A DNA stretch of 64,000 nt, taken from assembly GCA_009823505.1 (NCBI GenBank), contig VZQC01006876.1:2315285-2379284 (forward strand), given 5' to 3'. Of the stretch, positions 21,325 through 32,512 are shown piece after piece. Position 1 is the stretch's first letter. Each line of letters opens with the position of its first letter. Made by a program: the position numbers and the translations under genes. The notes under the pieces are model-generated. The model made no database searches. It saw only the letters and a list, made by a program, of their open reading frames with translations, and was not told the DNA's origin. This DNA comes from Rhizomys pruinosus (lineage: Eukaryota; Chordata; Mammalia; Rodentia; Spalacidae).

Positions 21325-21545
21325 GCTGGAGAGATGGCTCAGCAGTTAAGAGCACTGGCTGATCTTCCAGAGGACCCAGGTTTAATTCCCAGTACCTACA
21401 CAGTAGCTAACAATCATCCATAATTCCAGTTTCAAGGGATACGACTCCCTCTTCTGACCTCCACAGGTACTGCACAACGTGGTTGCACTTACATACATGC
21501 AGGCAAAACATCCATACATATAAAATAAAATAAATAAAATTTTTG
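21325..21545 (+). mobile_element. B2-type SINE
   Basis: Complete; 'aattgta' recurs on both sides of the element. Confidence 0.92.
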
Positions 21546-21549
21546 AAAA

Positions 21550-21770
21550 ATAATTGTATTATTTAATCCTCCCTGAAAGAACCTCCCTCAAGCCACACAA
21601 TTATTTCTATTATTCTTCCTAGCATATGGGTTTGAAAACTGTCGCACAAAGAGATTAAGAAACTTGTCCGAAAATCACACAGCTAGCAAATCATGGAGTC
21701 AGAGTTCAAAGTCAGGCACTGGACTCAAGCCCATGTCTTCCATTCCAATGCTGTTCCTTTTAGTGATGTT
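21550..21770 (+). mobile_element. MIR SINE
   Basis: MIR core: 'gagattaagaaacttgtccg', 'tcacacagctagcaaatcatg', 'gagtcagagttcaaagtcagg'. Confidence 0.75.
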
Positions 21771-21775
21771 TGTAA

Positions 21776-21978
21776 GGTTATTTATTTACCATTTTTATTT
21801 ATGTGTATGAGTATGTCACCTGCGTCTATGAGTGCACCTGTGTTGAAAAAAGCCTGCAGAGGCCATAAGAGGACATCGGATCCTCTGGAACTGGAGTTAC
21901 AGATGGTTGTTAGCCACCAATGGATGCTGGGAACTGAATCCCAGGTCCTCTTAACCACTGAGCCATCTCTCCAGCCCT
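21776..21978 (-). mobile_element. B2-type SINE
   Basis: Reverse copy with a deletion in the head ('ggtcctcttaaccactgagcc', missing 'tgcaagagcag'). Confidence 0.92.
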
Positions 21979-21994
21979 AAGGGATAATATTTTT

Positions 21995-22206
21995 TAAGAT
22001 TTTATGTTTATTTTTGGTTGTGTGTATATGTGGAGGGTGTGCATATAAGTGCAGTTGCCTTCAGAGTCCAAAAGAGGATATCAACTCCCCCTGGAGCCGG
22101 AATTGGTTTTAGATGGTTTTGAGCCACTCAATGGGGCACTGGGAACTGAACTCAGGTCCTCTGCAAGAGAACAAGTGCTCTTAACCACTGAGCCATCTTT
22201 CTAGAT
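21995..22206 (-). mobile_element. B2-type SINE
   Basis: Reverse, more diverged copy in tandem with the previous one. Confidence 0.88.
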
Positions 22207-22254
22207 GCTAATGGTGATGACTTTTTTTTAGCATTAATTTTCTATATGTGTGTA

Positions 22255-22282
22255 CATTGTGTGTGTGTGTGTGTGTGTGTGT
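22255..22282. repeat. (GT)n microsatellite
   Basis: About 12 GT units. Confidence 0.95.
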
Positions 22283-23145
22283 TTACTGGCCATTGGATAT
22301 TAGTAGAAATGCATTCATCTGTATGCTTCAGAAACTAAAGTAAGTGTGTTTTGCCAAAGATACAAGTATATATCTTACTCACATAATAAAGAATAATGAT
22401 TAGCAGTCAATGGCATTGACAGTGCCCAGGCTCCATATCAAATCAGAGTTTCTGTCTCATAGTCCAAACTGACTCTCGAGGTCCAGTCACCATATTCACA
22501 GCCCAGCCTGCAGCAAGGAAGAAGAAAACCCCTCTCTTTAATGCTACTTCCCAGAAGTCAAGCGTGACACTTCCAATTTTAGTTCCTGGACCACATCCTG
22601 TGGCCACTCTTCATGCTAAGAGAGGCTGGGAAAACAAGCCCTTGTTCCAGAAAGGCACGCTAAAAATACAGGTGATTGCTACTAAGGAAAAGGTGAAAAT
22701 GTGCAACCCGGGGAGCTTCTAGCAGATTCCAGCGCACAGGAGAACAGCACACGTTCATGGAATCCCAGAGTGGACAGAGGTATGTAAATGAGCTAAAGTG
22801 CTCTCGAGCACTTCATGCTTCCACAGCCCTGGCCCCCTCTGAGAGAAGCTAGAGGCAGCCATCTGAGCGGCCACTTGCTCCAGGACAGGGCTGAAGGCCA
22901 GGGGGTTGCATTCAAAATTGCTTCTACCTGGAGTTCACTCAGATCCGGCAATTCAGATCAGCTGTGTGCAAACAGTTCCTGTACCATGAAACACCTGCGT
23001 CTCCAACACTATCACAGTACTTCTCTGACTTGCCCAGCTTGGCTTTGTGGGATGACAAGATGACTGTGACCTTTCAGTGAGAAGCGACTTACAGACATTT
23101 TTAGAATTGTGTCTCTGATGCGCTTATGGGCCTGCACAACTGCTT
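22283..23145. other. 860 bases without recognised repeat or gene
   Basis: SINE-free. 22490-22640 may hold an ancient mammalian repeat ('cccagaagtcaagcgtgac', 'cctgtggccactct'), but I cannot name it. No exon supported. Confidence 0.4.
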
Positions 23146-23149
23146 CCCA

Positions 23150-23360
23150 CTTTTAATTTTTTAATTTGTTTTTGTTTTATGTATATGAGTGTTTTACCTT
23201 CATGTACATAAATGTACCTACATCATGCAAGCCCACGGAGGCCAGAAGAGGGCATTGGATCCCCTGGAACTAGAATTAGGGATGGTCGTTAGTAGCAAAA
23301 CCCAGGTCCTCTCAAGGAGCAGCCAGTGATCTTAACCACTGAGCCATCTTTCCAGCCCTT
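23150..23360 (-). mobile_element. B2-type SINE
   Basis: Reverse copy with a small deletion around 23293. Confidence 0.9.
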
Positions 23361-24110
23361 GCTTTCTACTTTTAACTCTGGATTTGCCCTCAGTAAACAC
23401 ACAATTCCCCATGGCCATTTCCCAGGTAACCTCCAGGCCTTGAGACAAAGCCTTGAGGTTCTCTATTTACCTTCTCTTATAGATGGAGCTCTGGACTCTA
23501 TCCCAAATGACAGCTGTCACCCTGTCTACCCATCAGCAAACCCTCCAGTTCCCACTCCATGCAGCCTGGTCAGCAGCTCCACACTGTGCATCTGTGTCCT
23601 CCAGCCAGGCGCAGGGCAGGGCAGAGCTGAGCCATGCATTGTGAGGGGCCCTGCCTCCCTCCCTCCTGAAAGCACACAGGCCCAGAACAAGTCCTGCTAT
23701 GTCCTTCAGCCACTCTGGATAACATTAAAAACACCTACTGCAATAACAAGGAAAGACAGGAAGGTGTGAGCACAGTGGGCTTGATCCTGGACCCTCCTCC
23801 CTGGACAGCAGCAAATGGTGGCGTTATCACCCTCTCTCCTGTGCTCAGTTGGGTTAACTTTTCCAGGAGAGACATGAACGAACATCTGCTCAGCCCAGAT
23901 AGGGCACCAACCAGGGGCCAGTGTAACAAATCCACACAGGTCTAGCTTGGTGAACCAATGGGCTTACTCACAGGAACATGGGTGACAAGTTGCTTACAGC
24001 AATGTGAGTGACCCACAAACAGCTGCATCCCTGGAAAATATCACCCCAGCATTAGCGACGACTTTCCCATAGCTGCATACATGGAGTCACCCCTTCCATA
24101 CGCCTTTTTT
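23361..24110. other. SINE-free stretch, no gene recognised
   Basis: The plus ORF at 23326-23769 starts inside the SINE and has no domain. 'ttaccttctcttatag' near 23480 looks like a splice acceptor, but no matching donor or conserved exon follows. Confidence 0.4.
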
Positions 24111-24116
24111 TTGTGT

Positions 24117-24262
24117 GTGTGTTTTTGAGACAAGGTCACCCTGTAGCCCCAGCTGTCCTCGAACTCCCTCTCCAGGCTGGCCTTGAACTCACAGAGATCC
24201 GTTTGCCTCTGCCTCTGCCTCCTGAATGCTGGGATTAAAGGCGTGCGCCACCATGCCTGGCT
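24117..24262 (-). mobile_element. B1 SINE
   Basis: Reverse B1 with a GT-rich start and a repeated 'gcctct' in the middle. Confidence 0.94.
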
Positions 24263-24714
24263 CATTAACTTTTCATTCTCGAGACCGTGTGCAGCTATGG
24301 TAGAGTACAGGTCGCTGGAAGCCCTTGTGGCTGGGATCTCAGGTGGGAGTCTAATGACGGTCCCTCACCTCTCCTTCTTGGAGGGAACTCAGGGGGCCCA
24401 AACTTGAAGGTCTTCTGGGAGTAATCACAGCTACTCTGATTAAGACAGTAATGGCTGTCCTCTTCGGGCAGAATGTGTTCTGCCACTCCTGGCATCTCCC
24501 AGGCACCTTTCACTGGAATCTTCTCCAAGCCAGAGAGACCTAGGAGAAGACGGATCCTCCAGGTCCAACAGAAACAGAAAATGCCAGTGACCATGTGCGA
24601 GGTGCGTACAGCCAAGGAGCGTGTCCCCTGGCAGGATACTGACAAACAGGAGACCCCAAGTCTTCCTGAGCCCTGAGGGGCACAGAGCAACTGGGGTGAA
24701 AATGGTGACATAAA
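24263..24714. other. Unique sequence; weak ORFs only
   Basis: Overlapping ORFs on both strands (plus 24473-24676, minus 24295-24711) show no domain, and neither has supporting splice structure that I trust. Confidence 0.4.
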
Positions 24715-24934
24715 TTTGAAAATGGGTAAAATAGTTTTTAGAATAAATTCACTAGAATAAAATAAAATTTTAAATAATGTAGAATAAAATCAATCTTAAA
24801 ATAAATAACCATAATGTTGAAATCACAAAAATTGAAATTGACTACTTGGTATCAAATTTCCAAGTATGTTCTAAAGATTATGCTCAGAATAAGATCATGT
24901 TTATTAATAAATAACAATAGGAAGATACATTTTT
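24715..24934. other. AT-rich tract
   Basis: A run of 'aataaaat'-like words, low complexity, no family assigned. Confidence 0.7.
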
Positions 24935-25155
24935 AAAAAATATTTTATGTATTATTATTTTATTTAATGAGTATGAGTATCGTGTAAGTGCACCCATATC
25001 ATGCAGTGCCTGAGGAGATCAAGAGAGGCCATTGGATCCCTGGAACTGGAGTTACGGATGGTTGTTAGCTGTCCTGTGGGTGCTGGAAATCAAACCCGGG
25101 TCCTCTGCAATAGCAACCCGTGCTCTTAACTGCTGCGCCATCTCTCCAGCCCTGG
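24935..25155 (-). mobile_element. B2-type SINE
   Basis: Reverse, complete ('tcttaactgctgcgccatct'). Confidence 0.93.
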
Positions 25156-25211
25156 GTAAGATTTTGAAATACAGTAAAATAAGGTTTAAAAGTAAAATAA
25201 AATTTTAAGTA

Positions 25212-25358
25212 AATAAGCCAAGCAATGTAACAAGCACCTTTAGTCCAGGCATTTGGGAAGCAGAGGCAGGAGGATCTCTGTGAGTTCAAGGCCAGCCTGG
25301 TCTACATAGTGAGTTCTAGGCCAGGTGGGGCTACAGAGAGACCTCGTCTCAAAAAAAA
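25212..25358 (+). mobile_element. B1 SINE
   Basis: B1 with a diverged 5' end ('agccaagcaatgtaacaagc') and intact 3' part. Confidence 0.92.
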
Positions 25359-25404
25359 TTTTTTTAATAAATAGAAGAAAGTGACATTTAAAAGTAAACT
25401 AATA

Positions 25405-25552
25405 AGCCAAGTGTGGTGGCGAACACCTTTAATCCCAGCACTTAGGAGGCAGAGGCAGGCAGATCACTGTGAGTTCAAGGCCAGCCTGGTTTACAAAGTG
25501 AGTTCCAGGACAGCTGGGACTACAGGGAGACCCTGTCTCAAAAAGACAAAAG
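25405..25552 (+). mobile_element. B1 SINE
   Basis: Near-consensus, tail 'aaaaagacaaaag' followed by a TTAA repeat. Confidence 0.95.
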
Positions 25553-25564
25553 TTAATTAATTAA

Positions 25565-25775
25565 TTAGGCCAGTGAGAAGACTTCATAGCTAAAGGTTTT
25601 TCCCACTAAGCCTGATAACCTGAATTCAGTCCCTGGAACCCATGTGGTGGAGAGAACTGACTCCCACAGCTATTCTCTGACTCCCAAGGGTGTGCGATGG
25701 CATACCTACACTTGAACATATGCACATACCCGCAAATAAATAAATACAAACTTTAAGATAAAAAATAAGTAAGTG
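25565..25775 (+). mobile_element. tRNA-derived SINE (B4/B3-related)
   Basis: Order 'aagcctgataacctgaattcag', 'tggagagaactgactcccac', 'tctctgactcccaaggg', then an (AAAT) tail. The same type occurs at 44930, 48075 and 62812. Confidence 0.7.
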
Positions 25776-25784
25776 AAAATAAAA

Positions 25785-26040
25785 GATAGCTCAATCATTG
25801 AAGGCCTTGCTCATAAGCGCAAGGACCTGAGCTCAAACCTGAGCTCCCACATTAAGAGCTGGGACTTGATGGCATGAGTTTGTAACCCCAGCACTGGGGA
25901 CAGGAGACAGGAGGGTCCTGGAGCTCACTGGCCAACCAGCCAGGTTAGCCAAATCATTGCTACCCAGGTCCCACTAAGACCTTGTGTCAAAAGCAAGGTA
26001 ATCAGCTCTTGAGGTGTGGCACCTGAGGTTGTCTTCTGGC
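25785..26040 (+). mobile_element. B4 SINE
   Basis: ID-like head ('gcgcaaggacctgagctcaaa') and B4 body ('gagctcactggccaaccagcc'). Confidence 0.82.
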
Positions 26041-26042
26041 CT

Positions 26043-26102
26043 TCACACACAGACACACACAGACACCCACAGACACACACACACATAGACACACACACAC
26101 AC
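26043..26102. repeat. Imperfect (CA)n microsatellite
   Basis: CA units interrupted by 'gacaca' variants, at the B4 tail. Confidence 0.93.
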
Positions 26103-26129
26103 TAAAATAAAATAAACCTTTAATATAAG

Positions 26130-26390
26130 CTTTGCTTTTTTAAATTTTTTTATTTATTTTATTTATTTTTGTATGTATATGAATGTACTGTCTGCATGTA
26201 GGTCTGGGCACCCGTGTCGTGCCATGCCGCGGAGGTCAGAAGAGGTGTCAGATTCCCCTGGAACTGGAGCTCTCCTGGAATTGGAGTTTCAGACAGTTCT
26301 CAGCCGCCATGTGGGTGCTGGGGATCGAACCCGGGTCCTCTGCAAGAGCAGTCGGTGCTCTTAACTGCTAGGCCATCTCTCCAGCTCCAA
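26130..26390 (-). mobile_element. B2-type SINE with internal duplication
   Basis: Reverse, little diverged. The body has 'gaactggagctctcctggaa' followed by a second 'ttggagt', the marker of the duplicated subfamily. Confidence 0.95.
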
Positions 26391-26410
26391 AACTTTGCTT
26401 TTTTAAAAAA

Positions 26411-26565
26411 TTTTTTTCGGTCTTTTTGAGACAGGGTCTCCCTGTAGCCCAAGCTGTCCTGGAACTCTGTAGACCAGGCTGGGCTTGAACTCACAAAGAT
26501 CTGCCTGCCTCTGCCTCTCGAGTGTGAGTGCTAGGATTAAAGGCGTGCGCCACCATGCCCGGCAA
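26411..26565 (-). mobile_element. B1 SINE
   Basis: Reverse B1 with a small deletion after 'ctgtcctggaactc' and an extra 'gagtgt' near 26522. Confidence 0.95.
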
Positions 26566-26571
26566 AACTGA

Positions 26572-26682
26572 TTTTTTGAGACAGGGTCTCCTACACAGTG
26601 TAGGCAGATCTTGGACCCCTAGTCCTCCTCCCCCTCCTCCTGATAATGGGGTTATCAGGCTTGCATCACCATTCTTGGCCTA
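26572..26682 (-). mobile_element. B1/PB1-derived SINE
   Basis: 'tttttgagacagggtctcct' at the left and 'ggcttgcatcaccattcttggcc' order at the right; the interior is rearranged. Confidence 0.6.
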
Positions 26683-26699
26683 AAATTAAATAAAAACTT

Positions 26700-26855
26700 C
26701 GCAGGGCGTGGTGGTACATGCCTTTAATCTCAGCACTCTGGAAGCAGAGGCAGAGGCAGGCAGATATCTGTGAGTTCAAGCCAGCCTGGTCTACATAGTG
26801 AGCTTCAGGCCAGCTGGGACTAAAGGGAGACCCTGTCTCAAAAATACAAAAAAAA
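26700..26855 (+). mobile_element. B1 SINE
   Basis: Near-consensus with a duplicated 'gcagag' and A-rich tail. Confidence 0.95.
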
Positions 26856-26992
26856 AATCCCTTTTTTCAAAGTGCTGGTCACTGCTCCTAGGCAGGCAGC
26901 TACCCTGAGCCAATGAGGGGATGGCAGGTGGGGCAGGAAGGGGTGGCTCCTGGGAGGCATGGCTTCCAGGAGTGGTCTCTTCTGAGGGTTTT

Positions 26993-27099
26993 GTTTTTTT
27001 TTTTTTTTTCCTGTTCACACGGTCTTTAATCGGCTTCGTGAAGCCAAACAAACTTAGTACAAGGATCGCTGTCCACGAGAGCACACATGGATGGAGAAA
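26993..27099 (-). mobile_element. Short poly(A) retrocopy of an unknown transcript 3' end
   Basis: On the minus strand this 107-base segment ends in ATTAAA (complement at 27025-27030), about 13 bases of spacer and a poly(A) tract (complement 26994-27009). Flanks 'cttctgaggg(g)tttt' at 26979-26992 and 27100-27114 are its target-site duplication. These are the marks of L1-mediated retroposition of a severely 5'-truncated RNA. The source gene is not recognised. Confidence 0.8.
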
Positions 27100-27114
27100 C
27101 TTCTGAGGGGTTTT

Positions 27115-27999
27115 AAAGATCACAAGCAAGGAAGTGTTGTGCAAGTGAGTGCAGGGGTTTGAGGGCTTCCTTCCCAACGTATGCCTTCGGAAAGGGCTTG
27201 TTCAGGCACTGTGCGATGCCCAGTCCAGGTCCCCGCCTCAGGAGCCTGCAGTCTCACAGCCCCCCTCAGATGACACCAGCGCTGGGTGCATGTGACCCCT
27301 GCTGAGCTGACAGCTGAGGACATGACAGACCAGTCCCCAGGAGCTGGGGACTTTTCGGAGTTGACAGAGGCCTTGGGACTTTGGTCCCATAGTCAAACTT
27401 CAGGATTGCACAAACCACCAGCCTGGAGTGACCTGGCCCTGAGGAAAAGCACAGAGGAGACCAGGCTCCCATGCAGACAGTAAGGTCACATGGGTGTACA
27501 ATGCAGACAGCTGAAAATACATCCACAGGAGGAGTGAGGCTAACTGGTTGCTCACTGTGGACCCATCTGTACAGTCCAAGGTCCAAAGGGATGTCAGCCG
27601 CTGTGGAAGGGGCTGTTTGCCTGAGCCGTGTCCTCATGGTGACAGACCGAGACAAATTGAAAACCCCATTCCACCCATATGGACATCACTGGCCAATGGC
27701 TCTGCAGCCATTTCTCCTCCTCCTCCTCCCCCCTCAGGGCCGGCCAGCACGCAGGTCCAAGGCCACTTCATGTCCACACCAGCTCAGAGCCTGACAGCCA
27801 GATGGCCTCCCTCATCACCCAGCCTGCTCTGCAGGCTGCGTCCGGGACAGGCTGGGAGCTGACCCAGCATCTTTAGAAAAGCAGGAACTCTCCCTTTGCT
27901 CCTCCCACCCTCACCCCCACCCCACCCCCACCAAACCCAGAATAATCTATTTCTAATTTCCGGCCACTCTGATGAATCTGCACTGGTTTGGGATTTAGT
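27115..27999. other. 885 bases without SINE or recognised gene
   Basis: GC-rich. Overlapping ORFs occur on both strands without domains; the pyrimidine-rich 27715-27735 and C-rich 27895-27935 tracts give several of them. No exon supported. Confidence 0.4.
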
Positions 28000-28208
28000 G
28001 GATCAGGCCCTGAACATTTGTATTACCACTGGTGGTAGTGTAAGTACATCACATGTGTATAGTGTCCATGGAAGTAAAAGAGGGTGTCAGATCCCCTAGA
28101 ACTGGAGTTACAGATGGTTGTTAGCCATCTCCTGGGTACTAGGAACTGAACCTGGGTCCTCTGCAAGAGCAGCCAGTGTTCATAACCACTGAGCAACTTC
28201 TCCAGTCC
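28000..28208 (-). mobile_element. B2-type SINE, old
   Basis: Reverse, diverged copy with recognisable 'ggtcctctgcaagagcagcc' and a decayed tail. Confidence 0.85.
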
Positions 28209-28867
28209 CAAGCCTCCTTTTTGCGAGTAAGTCCTTCATGTCTGACCATAGCAGGTCTCTGTACACAATGGAGGTGGTGGCACAAAGCCTATCTCTCTCA
28301 TCATTAGGCAATCTTCAGGTCCCTCCCACTGGCCTCCAGTGATCCACAGAGCTCAGGTGACACGAAGAGAACTAAGCCCTGATACTGCCACATCTCCCTT
28401 GATTCTTCTTGGATTATGTGTTTTCCACTCATGCAGAGAAGATTCCAGAATGGTTCCTGGTGTTGAATGACTTGTGTGGACCTCAGTAGGGAACGGTACT
28501 GGTGGGGACAGTCTCAGGGACACCAGGCTGATCTCAGAGCAAAGTCTTCTTTCCAAGTGTGATCTTTGATGATGAGCCCAAGACTCTGAGAGGGTGGATG
28601 TTGGGCCCATCTTGTGCATCTCCTCCAGCCAGCATCCTCCTGCCAAGTTAGTCCAGGACTACATAGGAGAGAGAAGCAAGCTAAGGCCAGCATCAGGCTG
28701 CTGTGTAAGGACGGGAGTGGCGTACACAGCCTCCTGAGTCACTCGTATCCAGTGCAGTGTAAGCCAGACACACCTTGATACCATGTCAGGTCACAAGCAG
28801 TCCTCTTCCTCAGAGCCCCAGGGCCCTGTCTCCACCGTCTGTGAGGCCATTCGTTTGTCATTAGGTC
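28209..28867. other. No recognised feature
   Basis: Unique-looking sequence. Confidence 0.4.
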
Positions 28868-29232
28868 TTTGTATTAGTCACTTTTCTGTTGCTGTAATAA
28901 AGCACCATGACCAAGGAACTTATAAAAGGAAGAGTTTATTTGAGCTTACGATTGATGGTTCCAGAGAATTAGAGTCCATTGTGGCGGGAGGCATGGCGGC
29001 TGGATCTGCAGCAGCAAGCCGAGGGTCACATCTCGCAAAGAGCACAGGAAGCCAAGAGAGAGCAACTGTAAACCATGAGGCTTGTCAAAACTCACCAAGC
29101 CTGCCCCCAACAACGCACCTTCTCCAGCACAGCCACACCTTCTAAGACCTCCAAAAACAGCGCCACCAACTGGAGACAAACATCTGAATACCTAGAGCCT
29201 ATGGGGGACACTCATTCAAACCACCACAGTCT
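28868..29232. mobile_element. Rodent interspersed repeat (LTR or hAT type)
   Basis: Common rodent order 'ttagtcacttttctgttgct', 'ggaagagtttatttgagctt', 'attgtggcgggaggcatggc', 'cttctccagcacagccacacc', 'cattcaaaccacca'. Class not settled. Confidence 0.6.
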
Positions 29233-29576
29233 TGCTGTGGTCCCATTTTCACAGCATAAGACAGGATGATAAAGCCTGAACCTTGACCTTGGCCAGCCAC
29301 AGTGGATAGCAGCTCCCTGAAGGAGGCCCTGGTCTATGGCAGCCATGATTAGGGTTAAACCAGATGAGCACTCAGATCCAGACCCAGCACCATCACTTGT
29401 CTTCCTCACCTTTGCGTGGAAACATGAAGACAGACTCAAGACCTCTTTCTCTTCCTGAAGTCTGGTTAGGATCTCAAGCTTAGAGTTTAACATAGCCATG
29501 GTCTCTGCAAGCCAATATTCTATTGAGGCAGTGTACGGAAGGAAAGATTACATCCTGTCAGCATTCCAGCTTGTCC
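29233..29576. other. No recognised feature
   Basis: Unique-looking sequence. Confidence 0.4.
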
Positions 29577-29740
29577 CTGCAGAGTGATCACACATATGCA
29601 TGCATGGACATACACATGCACACACATACACAGACATGCACACACACACACACACACGCACACACACACGCACATACACACACACACCAGCAAACACAAA
29701 GATGTACATATGCAGCGACATGAACACACGCACACATGGA
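29577..29740. repeat. Imperfect (CA)n region
   Basis: CA units mixed with ATGCA and ACATA words. ORFs through it encode only Cys-Val or His-Thr repeats. Confidence 0.93.
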
Positions 29741-29986
29741 CAGCAATGCTCTGAACTACTGAGACCATTTTAGCCTCTGTCTTCTAATTTAAATGAAACA
29801 AGCTAATTACTAGTCCACACCATCAACTAAAGGGAGGTTGTGGCCTCTGACTGCTTCAAAGGTCTTCTTGGTGGGCCAGCCCCTCCACTCCCAGGACAGC
29901 TATGGATCCTTTAAGAATGTCAAGAGTGGCTCACCTTAATAATAAGCAGTCAGATTCCTCCCTATCGTGTGAGACTCTACCATGCT

Positions 29987-30409
29987 ATGATCTGAATGTC
30001 CCCCAAAGGTCTTGAGTTGGAAGCCCAGTCCACAGGTTCATATGCTTACAGCGTCTGGAGGTAGAGACTCTGGGAGACCATCAGGGTTAATGAGATCATG
30101 CAGATGGTACATTCAGGATTACATTAGTACTTTTATTTTTTTAATGAATTTTTTAAATTTTATTGATTTTTGTATGTGTATGAATGTATTGTCTGCATGT
30201 AGGTTTGTGTACCCGTGTTGTGCAATGCCGCGGAGGTCAGAAGAGGGTCTCGGATTCCTCTTGGAACTGGAGTTCTCCTGGAATTGGAGTTACAGACAGT
30301 TCTTAGCCGCCATGTAGGTGTTGGCGATCGAACCCAGGTCCTCTGCAAGAGCAGTCGGTGCTCCCAACCACTAGGCTATCTCTCCAGCCCCCGACATTAG
30401 TACTTTTAA
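29987..30409 (+). mobile_element. MaLR-like LTR 5' part, split by a B2-type
   Basis: 'tgctatgatctgaatgtccc' is a typical MaLR LTR start. The copy continues to 30135 and shortly behind the inserted SINE; its 3' end is not recognised. Confidence 0.55.
30136..30393 (-). mobile_element. B2-type SINE with internal duplication
   Basis: Reverse copy flanked by a perfect 15-base duplication (acattagtactttta) at 30121-30135 and 30394-30408. Little divergence indicates recent insertion. Confidence 0.97.
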
Positions 30410-30659
30410 AGATGAGGAAGAGACCCAGCCTAGCATTGACTAGTGCATTTGCTCTGCCTCACTGTCTGCTGACCCCTGTCAGGTGAGGGCACAGCCTGAT
30501 GGCCTCCACATATGGATAACAGTTCTAAAGGATGCCCTCACCTTCAAAACATTAATATAACACTTAGAGGGAGCACTGCTATGTATTAGTCTGTTTTCTG
30601 TAAGTATAATGAAATACCTGAAACTGGATAAATCACAAAGTAAAAATGTTTGTTTTGTT

Positions 30660-30806
30660 TCTTGGTCTGTTTTGAGACAGGGTTTCCCTGTAGCCCCAGC
30701 TGGCCTGGAGCTCACTATATAGACCAGGCTGGCCTTGAACTCACAGAGATCTGCCTGTCTCTGCCTCCCAAGTGCTGAGATTAAAGGCATGTGCCACAAC
30801 ACCAGG
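30660..30806 (-). mobile_element. B1 SINE
   Basis: Reverse B1 inserted in the LTR. Confidence 0.94.
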
Positions 30807-30814
30807 CTCTTTTT

Positions 30815-31040
30815 TTTTAATTTACAAAATGTATTTATTTTATGTGTGTGAGTGTTTTGTCTACATGCATGTGAGTGTGCCCATGCTTACAATGCCTGCA
30901 GAGGCCAGAAGAAGGCACTGGAATACCATGAAGCTGGAGTTACAGATCATTGTTAGTCACCATATGGGTGCCATGAACCAAACCTGGGACCTCTGCAAGA
31001 ACAGCCATGCTCTTAACCGACGAGCCATCTCTCCAGCCCT
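30815..31040 (-). mobile_element. B2-type SINE
   Basis: Reverse copy ('tcttaaccgacgagccatct') inserted in the same LTR, behind the B1. Confidence 0.93.
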
Positions 31041-31359
31041 TGGTTCCAAGGTTGTAGGATGATGACCTTCTTAATGACAAAGTCTCTAGTGGTACAGCAC
31101 ATCATACGGTGAGAGGCAGAAATCATGAGTGTATCCTACAGGCTCTGTCCCTGCTTAACCAGTCACCAGGATTCTATCATAAGGGCTCCATGCTGATGGT
31201 CCTATCTATTCCTAATCACCCCCCAAAGCCCACACTTAGAAATTTAAGGTGTTTTAACTTCTCCAAACAGATTGTTTCCACCTGCTTAATCCCTCACACG
31301 GAGAAATGAACTTCATCATGTGATCCTTTGGGGACAAACTCACACCACATGGCAACATC

Positions 31360-31727
31360 TAAGCCACTGAATAGATGAATCTTGAAGACAGTGTGCTCAG
31401 TGAAACAAGCCATCTGTGAAGGGGTAAAAATCACAGGACTCCACCGGAAGAGGTGCAAACCATTCCCAGGCACAGCAAGTGGAGTGGAGCTGGGGGGGGG
31501 GGCACTGGGAAGAAAGGAGGAACAGGTATTGTTTATGGTTGTAGAGCTTTGGTTTTACAAAATGAAAAGTTACAGGATGGAGGGGATTAATTTGATACCC
31601 CTGAACCGTACACAAAAGCAATTAAAATGGTAAATGTTTTAAAAATTTTTTTTTTAATTTTTAAAAATTGTAAAGGTTTTGTTGCTGTTGTTGTTATGAA
31701 TATTTTACTATTGTCAAAAAAATAAAA
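31360..31727 (+). mobile_element. Ancient L1 (L1M-like) 3' end
   Basis: Recognised by 'gatgaatcttgaagacagtg', the later 'agagctttggttttacaaaa', 'ctgaaccgtacacaaaagca' and the end 'gaatattttactattgtcaa'. This is the mammal-wide L1M 3' UTR order. G run (10) near 31492. Confidence 0.75.
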
Positions 31728-31875
31728 ATATACCAGGTATGTTGGCACATGCCTTTATCCCAGCATTTAGGAGGCAGAGGCAGGCTGATCTCTGTGAATT
31801 CAAGGCCAGCCTGGTATACATGGTAAGTTTCAGGCCAGCTGAGGCTACAGGGAGACTCTGTCTCAAAAAAAAACT
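31728..31875 (+). mobile_element. B1 SINE
   Basis: Inserted at the L1 tail; 'ataccaggtatgttggcaca' start. Confidence 0.92.
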
Positions 31876-31909
31876 AACTAAATAAATAACTAAATAATAA
31901 AATAAAACT

Positions 31910-32130
31910 AGGGGCTGAAGAGATGGCTCAGTGGTTAAGAGCGCTGGCTGCTCTTCAGAGGACCTGGGTTTGGTTCCTAGCACCTAAGTGGCAGCTGGCA
32001 ACTGTCCTGTAACTCTAGTTCTAGGAGATCCAATGCCCTCTTCTGGCCACCCATTTCAGGACATGGGTGCACTTACACACATGCAGGCAAACACTCCTAC
32101 ATAAAAAATAAAATTTTAAAAAATTAAATT
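31910..32130 (+). mobile_element. B2-type SINE
   Basis: Complete ('ggggctgaagagatggctca'), followed by a long AT-rich tail to about 32210. Confidence 0.93.
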
Positions 32131-32354
32131 AAATTAAATAGATAAATTAAAAAATTGAAAATAAAACTAATGGGAGAAAACAAACAAACAACAACAATAA
32201 AAAAAAGCCCCACAAAATTAAGAGGTAAGTAGTGTAACTTCAACCAGGAACTCCTGGGAGCTTCTGGGATTCTGAGAGGACTTCCTGGAAGAGGTGTTGG
32301 TTGTGTGGCTGCAAATGAAGAGAAAATCTAAACAGAGAGCAGCCCAGTGAAGTG
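32131..32354. other. A-rich tail, then unassigned
   Basis: 32131-32210 is A-rich simple sequence. 32218-32350 has no recognised family. Confidence 0.5.
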
Positions 32355-32512
32355 TGACAGGAGGAGGAGAAGGAAAGGAGGGGAGGAGGGGAGGAGGGGA
32401 AGAGGAGAGGAGGAGGGGAGGGGGGAGGAGGGGAGGAGGGAAGGAGGGGAGGAGGGGAGGAGGGGAAGAGGGGAAGAGGGGAGGAGGAGGGGAGGAGGAG
32501 GGGAGGAGAGGG
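32355..32512 (+). repeat. G-rich purine minisatellite (GGGGAGGA-type)
   Basis: About 155 bases of A/G only, with many GGGG blocks separated by A or AGGA. Such spacing meets the usual G-quadruplex motif on the plus strand and triplex criteria. ORFs here are artefacts. Confidence 0.95.

Larger units (their letters stand above)
30590..31350 (-). mobile_element. MaLR/MLT1-like LTR, reverse, split by B1 and B2-type
   Basis: 'ttagtctgttttctgtaagt' and 'aatacctgaaactggata' start it. After the two SINEs it resumes near 31041 and runs through 'ctatcataagggctcc' to 'ggggacaaactcacacca'. Confidence 0.65.

Noticed and set aside
24473..24676. Possible exon with an acceptor-like 'ctggcatctcccag' and donor-like 'gaggtgcgta'
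   Set aside because: No recognisable protein, an overlapping longer ORF on the other strand, and splice-like words this short are common by chance.
27115..27999. CpG-island promoter
   Set aside because: GC-rich, but CpG is sparse and no first-exon or core promoter pattern is evident.
29577..29740. CRISPR-like regular repeats
   Set aside because: This is an imperfect CA microsatellite in a mammalian genome; no repeat-spacer structure anywhere.
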